Source: Deltaproteobacteria bacterium
GTDB lineage: Bacteria > Desulfobacterota > Desulfobacteria > Desulfobacterales > BuS5
Direction: 5' to 3'
Length of the DNA stretch: 11,496 nucleotides
NCBI GenBank assembly: GCA_021157555.1
Contig: JAGGWL010000351.1
Location: forward strand, 1-11,496
Under the pieces are notes generated by a model. The model did not search any database, was not told where the DNA came from, and was given only the letters and a program-made list of their open reading frames with translations. The first letter of the stretch is position 1. Every line of letters begins with the position of its first letter. The position numbers were made by a program, and so were the translations under genes. Shown in pieces: positions 7,658 to 11,496 of the stretch.

Positions 7658-8385
7658 TTATAATTCCTGCAATAGATATCAAAAAAGGTAAATGTGTACG
7701 TCTTTTACAAGGGCGTATGGATAAAGAAACAGTTTTTTCGGAGGATCCTGCAGCTATAGCACAAAGGTGGGAAAAAGAGGGTGCTGAAATAATCCATATT
7801 GTGGATCTTGACGGAGCCGTTCAAAAGCATCCTGAAAACCTTGATTCTATCAAAAAAATACTTGAAACAATTAAAATTCCGGTTCAAGCTGGTGGTGGTA
7901 TCAGGGATGAAAGAACCATTAAAATGTACCTTGATCTCGGAGTAGCAAAGGTTATAATAGGTACAGAAGCTATAAAAAATCCAAAAATGGTTAAGGAAGC
8001 ATGCAAAGCATTTCCTGGCCGGATTATAGTCGGGATTGATGCACGAAACGGACTGGTTGCTATTGAAGGATGGACCAGGACGACCGGAGTGAAAGCTGTA
8101 GAGCTGGCAAAAGAATTTGAAAACAGCGGTGTTGCCGCCATAAACTTTACAGATATACACAGGGACGGGATGCAAACCGGGCCAAACATCGAAGAGACAA
8201 GACTGCTTGCCGAAGCGGTTTCGATACCGGTTGTAGCATCGGGCGGGGTCTCTACAATAGAAGATATAAAAAATCTTCTTCCTTTGCAGGAGGCCGGTGT
8301 TACGGGTGTAATAGCAGGAAGGTCTCTTTATACCGGCACCTTGAGTCTTGAAAAGGCTGTAAAGCTATTAAAAAAACGCAATTGA
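7654..8385 (+). CDS. hisA: Phosphoribosylformimino-5-aminoimidazole carboxamide ribotide isomerase
   Basis: Catalyses the Amadori isomerisation of ProFAR to PRFAR in histidine biosynthesis. 243 aa, normal length, TIM barrel. Seen: MIIIPAIDIKKGKCVRL with D8 as the first catalytic aspartate, VDLDGA, the phosphate-binding QAGGGIRD, GIDARNG with D129 as the second catalytic aspartate, FTDIHRDGMQTGPN, and the second phosphate site VVASGGVST and GVIAGRSLY. The two half-barrel repeats (QAGGG and ASGGV) are intact. VDLDGA and IHRDGM favour HisA over HisF. The ATG lies within the stop of the preceding gene (ATGA at 7654-7657), which implies translational coupling. Confidence 0.97.
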   Translation: MIIIPAIDIKKGKCVRLLQGRMDKETVFSEDPAAIAQRWEKEGAEIIHIVDLDGAVQKHPENLDSIKKILETIKIPVQAGGGIRDERTIKMYLDLGVAKVIIGTEAIKNPKMVKEACKAFPGRIIVGIDARNGLVAIEGWTRTTGVKAVELAKEFENSGVAAINFTDIHRDGMQTGPNIEETRLLAEAVSIPVVASGGVSTIEDIKNLLPLQEAGVTGVIAGRSLYTGTLSLEKAVKLLKKRN

Positions 8386-8396
8386 ATTAAAATTCC

Positions 8397-8425
8397 TTGA
8401 CAGAATCAAAGCTTATTCTTATTTT
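8397..8425 (+). promoter_or_regulatory. Candidate promoter upstream of dnaG
   Basis: A perfect TTGACA (8397-8402) and TATTTT (8420-8425, 4/6) are separated by 17 nt, about 60 nt ahead of dnaG. It starts 12 bases after the hisA stop, so dnaG-rpoD probably has its own promoter. The weak -10 keeps confidence low. Confidence 0.4.
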
Positions 8426-8438
8426 TAAAGTTTTGATT
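8404..8438 (+). terminator. Weak AT-rich hairpin downstream of hisA
   Basis: AATCAAAGCTT (8404-8414) pairs with AAGTTTTGATT (8428-8438) over 11 positions with one G-U, around a 13-nt loop. The stem is AT-rich and followed by TACCC with no T-run, so termination would be inefficient. It overlaps the candidate dnaG promoter spacer and might instead be chance or regulatory. Confidence 0.2.
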
Positions 8439-8480
8439 TACCCACCATCAATATTGATTTTTCTCCCGTACATAAATTAT

Positions 8481-8497
8481 AGGGGATGCTTTTCTTG
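8481..8497 (+). promoter_or_regulatory. dnaG Shine-Dalgarno and probable TTG start
   Basis: AGGGG (8481-8485) is directly joined to the ATG at 8486, too close for initiation from it, but lies 9 nt before the in-frame TTG at 8495-8497. The TTG is the more plausible initiator; a TTG start could also keep primase levels low. Confidence 0.55.
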
Positions 8498-10327
8498 ACT
8501 CAGCATATCACTGATGAAAAAATTTCTGAAATTCTCAACGCATCAGATATTATAGAAATTATATCTGATGCGGTTGTATTAAAAAAGGCCGGCAGGGAAT
8601 ATATAGGGCTTTGTCCATTCCATGCAGAAAAAAACCCGTCATTTACCGTTAACAGAGAAAAGCAACTATTTTACTGTCACGGCTGCCATGAAGGGGGAAA
8701 TATTTTTGGTTTTTTGATGAAGCATAATGGCATTTCGTTTCCTGACGCAGCAAAAATGCTGGCTGGCCGATATGGTATAAATATACCTGATAAGTTAATG
8801 ACTGCCGCACAAAAAAAAAAGTTTAATGAAAGAGAGAATCTTGTTGCAGTTAACCGGGATGCCAATGTTTTTTTTCAAAATTCACTAATTAAGAGCAATA
8901 ATGGTACAAAGGCTTTAACTTATTTAAATAAGCGGGGAATATCACAAGAATCTATTAATGATTTCCGTCTGGGTTATGCTCCTGCTGGATGGGATAATCT
9001 TTTAACATATTTTTTAAAAAATAAAAAATCATTAAGTTTTGTTGAAAAAACCGGACTTCTTGTTTCCAAAAAAGACAATAAAGGATTTTATGACCGATTC
9101 AGGGATCGAATAATATTCCCTATTATAGATGTAAACTCACAGATAATTGGTTTTGGCGGACGTGTTATGGATAATTCAAAACCAAAATATCTTAATTCAC
9201 CTGAAACTGTTCTGTATAATAAAAGCCGATCCTTATATGGCCTCAACATCTCAAAAAATGAATGCCGAAGATCAGGCATAGTCTATATTGTTGAGGGATA
9301 TTTCGACCTTGTTGCATTGTATCAGCACGGCATAAAAAATGTCGTTGCAACACTTGGAACAGCTATAACAGAGTCGCATGTACGTCTTCTGAAGGGTTTT
9401 ATTGGTAAAAAAGGGAGAATTGTTCTGGTCTATGATTCAGATGAAGCAGGCTTAAAAGCTGCACAGCGAAGCGTAAAATTTTTTGACAAGGAATATGCCG
9501 ATGCCAGAATTTTAACATTGCCGGATGGATACGATCCTGATTCATATATTTTTAAATTTGGAAAAGAATCATTTCTTCAGGCTTCATCCCGCGCATTGGC
9601 AGTTATACCTTTTTTAATAGAGTCAGCCGAAAAAAAGTATGGGCTTTCCACCGAGGGTAAAATAGAGATAATTTCCAAAATATCAAAAATTTTGGCACCT
9701 GTTAGTGATAATGTAGTAAGATCTATGTATACCAAGGAACTGGCAGAGCGTACAGGTATTAATGAAACAGCCATTCTGGAAAGAATTAGAGAGATCAGAA
9801 AAAAAGATAGTATTCATAATAACAGACAGTTTGAATTATCAGGACATATTGGAGAAACAGGCAATAGTAACAACTGGCATAAAAGAAAATTCCGTATAGA
9901 ACGACACATCATCTCCATGATGCTTCAATTTCCTGATATTTTATCAGAAATCAGCAAACAGAATGTTCTGGAATATTTTGAGGACAGATCTTTAAAGTCA
10001 GTCGGCAAGATGCTTTTGCAACGGATGGGCAGAGAAGGGAAAAATATCTCTGAAATGCTTACAATAGTTGATGACAAAACACAAAAAAGTATTATTACTT
10101 CCTTAATGACAAGAAAAGAGCCGTCGGATATTAATGCCAGAAACAGGCTTATATCAAACTTTGTTGCTTTTCGAAAAGATAATAGAAATAATTTTGTACT
10201 TAAAAATGTCAAAACGGCTGAAGAGAATAATGATGATGAATTGCTTTTACAGTCTTTAATAGAAGGTAATCGTCGCCTAAAAGTTTTAAAAGAGACCCAG
10301 ATTAAATTTAAAAAAAAACTATCATAA
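8486..10327 (+). CDS. dnaG: DNA primase
   Basis: Synthesises RNA primers for replication at the fork, with DnaB helicase. 613 aa, slightly longer than E. coli DnaG. Seen: N-terminal CHC2 zinc finger with C43, H46, C64 and C67 (CPFH...YCHGC); core RNA polymerase domain; TOPRIM motifs EGYFD (270-274) with catalytic E270, DSDEAG with D317 and D319, and PDGYDPDSY; then a divergent C-terminal helicase-binding region. The start is uncertain: AGGGG (8481-8485) abuts the ATG at 8486, leaving no spacing. An in-frame TTG at 8495 has 9 nt spacing and gives MTQHITDEKISEIL, which matches the family N-terminus better. The TAA stop is immediately followed by the 180-bp palindromic element. Upstream of rpoD, as in the classic macromolecular-synthesis operon; no rpsU is seen before it. 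Confidence 0.97.
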   Translation: MLFLTQHITDEKISEILNASDIIEIISDAVVLKKAGREYIGLCPFHAEKNPSFTVNREKQLFYCHGCHEGGNIFGFLMKHNGISFPDAAKMLAGRYGINIPDKLMTAAQKKKFNERENLVAVNRDANVFFQNSLIKSNNGTKALTYLNKRGISQESINDFRLGYAPAGWDNLLTYFLKNKKSLSFVEKTGLLVSKKDNKGFYDRFRDRIIFPIIDVNSQIIGFGGRVMDNSKPKYLNSPETVLYNKSRSLYGLNISKNECRRSGIVYIVEGYFDLVALYQHGIKNVVATLGTAITESHVRLLKGFIGKKGRIVLVYDSDEAGLKAAQRSVKFFDKEYADARILTLPDGYDPDSYIFKFGKESFLQASSRALAVIPFLIESAEKKYGLSTEGKIEIISKISKILAPVSDNVVRSMYTKELAERTGINETAILERIREIRKKDSIHNNRQFELSGHIGETGNSNNWHKRKFRIERHIISMMLQFPDILSEISKQNVLEYFEDRSLKSVGKMLLQRMGREGKNISEMLTIVDDKTQKSIITSLMTRKEPSDINARNRLISNFVAFRKDNRNNFVLKNVKTAEENNDDELLLQSLIEGNRRLKVLKETQIKFKKKLS

Positions 10328-10507
10328 GGGACGCGGAAAAAAATAATCGTTCCAAGAAGCGCCCGGATTTGGGTTGATTTTGGTCGATCGTAAATTTTAA
10401 AAGGCGCAGTAATAGTGAACTATTCCAAGGTTTTTGAAATTTGGGATCGGGCAAAAGCAGCCTGAAGCGGGGATGATTATTGGGATGATTATTTTTTTCC
10501 ACATCCC
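10328..10507. mobile_element. 180-bp imperfect palindrome, MITE-like, between dnaG and rpoD
   Basis: The outer arms 10328-10353 and 10482-10507 are inverted repeats with 22 of 26 positions matching and all four differences transitions. The inner arms 10373-10402 and 10432-10461 match at 23 of 30. The core AATAGT-GA-ACTATT (10411-10424) is perfect. All three pairs share a centre within one base of 10417, so this is one folded unit. It is flanked by TAA on both sides (10325-10327, the dnaG stop, and 10508-10510), consistent with a target-site duplication. A 12-bp tandem repeat GGGATGATTATT (10470-10481 and 10482-10493) lies in the right half. It carries no convincing gene. A non-autonomous miniature element is inferred; a structured intergenic RNA is the alternative. 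Confidence 0.7.
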
Positions 10508-10523
10508 TAAGGATTGTGGAAAT
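10496..10523 (+). terminator. Hairpin straddling the right edge of the element, terminator-like
   Basis: TTTCCACA plus TCC pairs with GGA plus TGTGGAAA around a CTAA loop with one bulged T, followed by TTATTTTG. It could attenuate dnaG-rpoD read-through. Its left arm is also the right outer arm of the 180-bp palindrome, so the two folds exclude each other. The stem is modest and the T-tract interrupted. Confidence 0.3.
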
Positions 10524-10527
10524 TATT

Positions 10528-10556
10528 TTGTCCCCGTTCCCAAGGTCTCGTATAAA
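10528..10556 (+). promoter_or_regulatory. Candidate promoter of rpoD
   Basis: TTGTCC (10528-10533, 4/6) and TATAAA (10551-10556, 5/6) are 17 nt apart, giving a start about 25 nt before the rpoD ATG. It lies just outside the palindromic element, so rpoD could be expressed independently of dnaG. Confidence 0.4.
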
Positions 10557-10585
10557 ATCTTTAGAATATCCAGGAGGCAAGCTCT

Positions 10586-11482
10586 ATGGCTAATAAATCC
10601 GCTTCTGACCGGAAAAATGCCACAAAAAAAATATTAAAAGTATTAAAAAAACTTATAGATAAAGGGAAGAGGAACGGATTCCTTACTTATGCCGATCTCT
10701 ATCATGCACTTCCTGAGAAAGAGAGATCTTCTGAAAAGTTTGATGAAGTAATTATTGAACTTGAAAATCTTGGTATAAATATTGTCAATAAGCAGAAACC
10801 CAAAATAGTTGAAAAAAATAAAAAGAAATTAACTTATGCGGCACAACTGAACGTAACCGACAAAGACGACTACGGTTCAGTGACAGATCCTGTTAAAATG
10901 TATCTTCGCGAAATGGGGATGGTTACTCTGTTAAGCCGTGAGGGTGAAGTAGAAATAGCAAAAAAGATAGAAGCAGGTGAACAGGAAATTTTAAAGGCTC
11001 TTCTTGATACCAAAATAAGTGTAGACTGTATTCTTGATTTTGCTACCCAAATTGAAACTGGCGAAATGCGGCCAAGGTATGTATTACGGGATCTTGATGA
11101 AGGGGATCTATATGTTGATGAGATAGAACAGGTAGAAAAATTTTTAGAGCTAATGAAGTCAATACGAAAACTAAACGAACAAAATGAATTATTCCGGGAA
11201 AAATTATTTTTACAAGACTTTACAACCTTTGAAAAATGTAAAATCGAAAAATCTATAACTATAAGAAATAATAAAATATTCTCATTGCTCTCCAGCTGGA
11301 AACTTGGAAACAAGGTTACCGATACAATCAATGAGAGGGTAAATAGAGAGATAAACTGGTTTAAAGCAAGGCAGGGTCAAATTAAAGATACATTAGACAT
11401 ACTGAGCATCCCTGTTGTAGAAATTAGATCTGTGCTTGCAAATAAAGATAATTTTATTGAACTATTAAGAAATACTTCTTAA
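10586..11482 (+). CDS. rpoD: RNA polymerase primary sigma factor, N-terminal part only
   Basis: Housekeeping sigma factor that directs RNA polymerase to -35/-10 promoters. The ATG at 10586 has a perfect AGGAGG (10572-10577) 8 nt upstream. Seen: region 1.1 (about residues 10-65, with FLTYADLYHALPE and a helix-rich ELENLGINIV), region 1.2 (about 101-133, DPVKMYLREMGMVTLLSREGE), and the acidic non-conserved region up to the end. The frame stops after 298 residues, where family members are about twice as long; regions 2-4 (promoter melting, -10 and -35 recognition) are absent. The stop falls in the right arm of a perfect inverted repeat that runs to the last base of the window, so the last residues from about 11472 on and the stop are probably artificial and the gene continues in the real genome. 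Usual partner of dnaG. Confidence 0.93.
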   Translation: MANKSASDRKNATKKILKVLKKLIDKGKRNGFLTYADLYHALPEKERSSEKFDEVIIELENLGINIVNKQKPKIVEKNKKKLTYAAQLNVTDKDDYGSVTDPVKMYLREMGMVTLLSREGEVEIAKKIEAGEQEILKALLDTKISVDCILDFATQIETGEMRPRYVLRDLDEGDLYVDEIEQVEKFLELMKSIRKLNEQNELFREKLFLQDFTTFEKCKIEKSITIRNNKIFSLLSSWKLGNKVTDTINERVNREINWFKARQGQIKDTLDILSIPVVEIRSVLANKDNFIELLRNTS

Positions 11483-11496
11483 TAGTTCAATAAAAT
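11451..11496. repeat. Perfect terminal inverted repeat (21-bp arms, 4-nt loop) at window end
   Basis: Bases 11451-11471 and 11476-11496 are exact reverse complements around the loop ATAC (11472-11475). The right arm ends exactly at the last base. The left arm is ordinary rpoD coding sequence, and the right arm supplies the stop that ends the frame. This is the signature of a fold-back join at a contig end. Confidence 0.9.

Noticed and set aside
8454..8482. TTGATT near 8454 with an AT-rich stretch near 8477 as a second dnaG promoter
   Set aside because: At the required spacing the -10 matches only 2 of 6 positions.
10308..10637. Small open frames on both strands across the dnaG-rpoD gap
   Set aside because: They cover the inverted-repeat element, lack ribosome binding sites and resemble no family; a palindrome tends to open frames on both strands.
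1..11496. CRISPR array, tRNA/rRNA genes, toxin-antitoxin or defence system
   Set aside because: I saw no regularly spaced repeats, no cloverleaf or rRNA-like sequence, and no candidate genes; all coding capacity is taken by housekeeping and sugar-nucleotide genes.

Overview
The window is a densely coded stretch of an AT-rich Gram-negative bacterial chromosome. The gene content looks like a housekeeping region: a replicative polymerase, histidine biosynthesis, and the dnaG-rpoD pair. The DnaG and RpoD N-termini, the lipoprotein between hisB and hisA, and the SDR sequence suggest a Desulfobacterota (Desulfobacteraceae-like, sulfate-reducer) genome. That assignment comes from remembered family resemblance and was not searched.

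Layout: (1) 1-2804, + strand, 5'-truncated dnaE (DNA polymerase III alpha), overlapping by 8 bp a manC-type mannose-1-phosphate guanylyltransferase (2797-4164). A DegT/DnrJ/EryC1-type sugar aminotransferase follows (4174-5322). The last two genes probably supply activated or amino sugars for surface polysaccharide. (2) 5312-6082, - strand, a FabG-like short-chain dehydrogenase that converges on the aminotransferase with an 11-bp tail overlap. (3) 6083-6266, a divergent intergenic region with two good sigma-70-type promoters in tandem facing hisB. (4) 6267-8385, + strand, hisB, a palindromic repeat region, a small lipoprotein gene, and hisA (ATGA overlap with the lipoprotein gene). (5) 8486-11482, + strand, dnaG and rpoD, the conserved primase/sigma pair, separated by an unusual 180-bp imperfect palindrome. 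The rpoD frame breaks off inside a perfect fold-back at the very end of the window.

No new multi-gene system is visible; the protein-coding genes belong to known families. The most unusual signals are non-coding. One is the 180-bp near-concentric palindrome inserted exactly at the dnaG stop codon and flanked by TAA direct repeats (MITE-like). Another is a 28-bp perfect palindrome inside a larger imperfect dyad between hisB and the lipoprotein gene. The third is the perfect 21+4+21 inverted repeat that terminates both rpoD and the window, best read as an assembly or amplification fold-back and not biology. In protein space, the ManC C-terminal cupin has lost the usual metal-binding isomerase motif, so the protein is probably a guanylyltransferase only.
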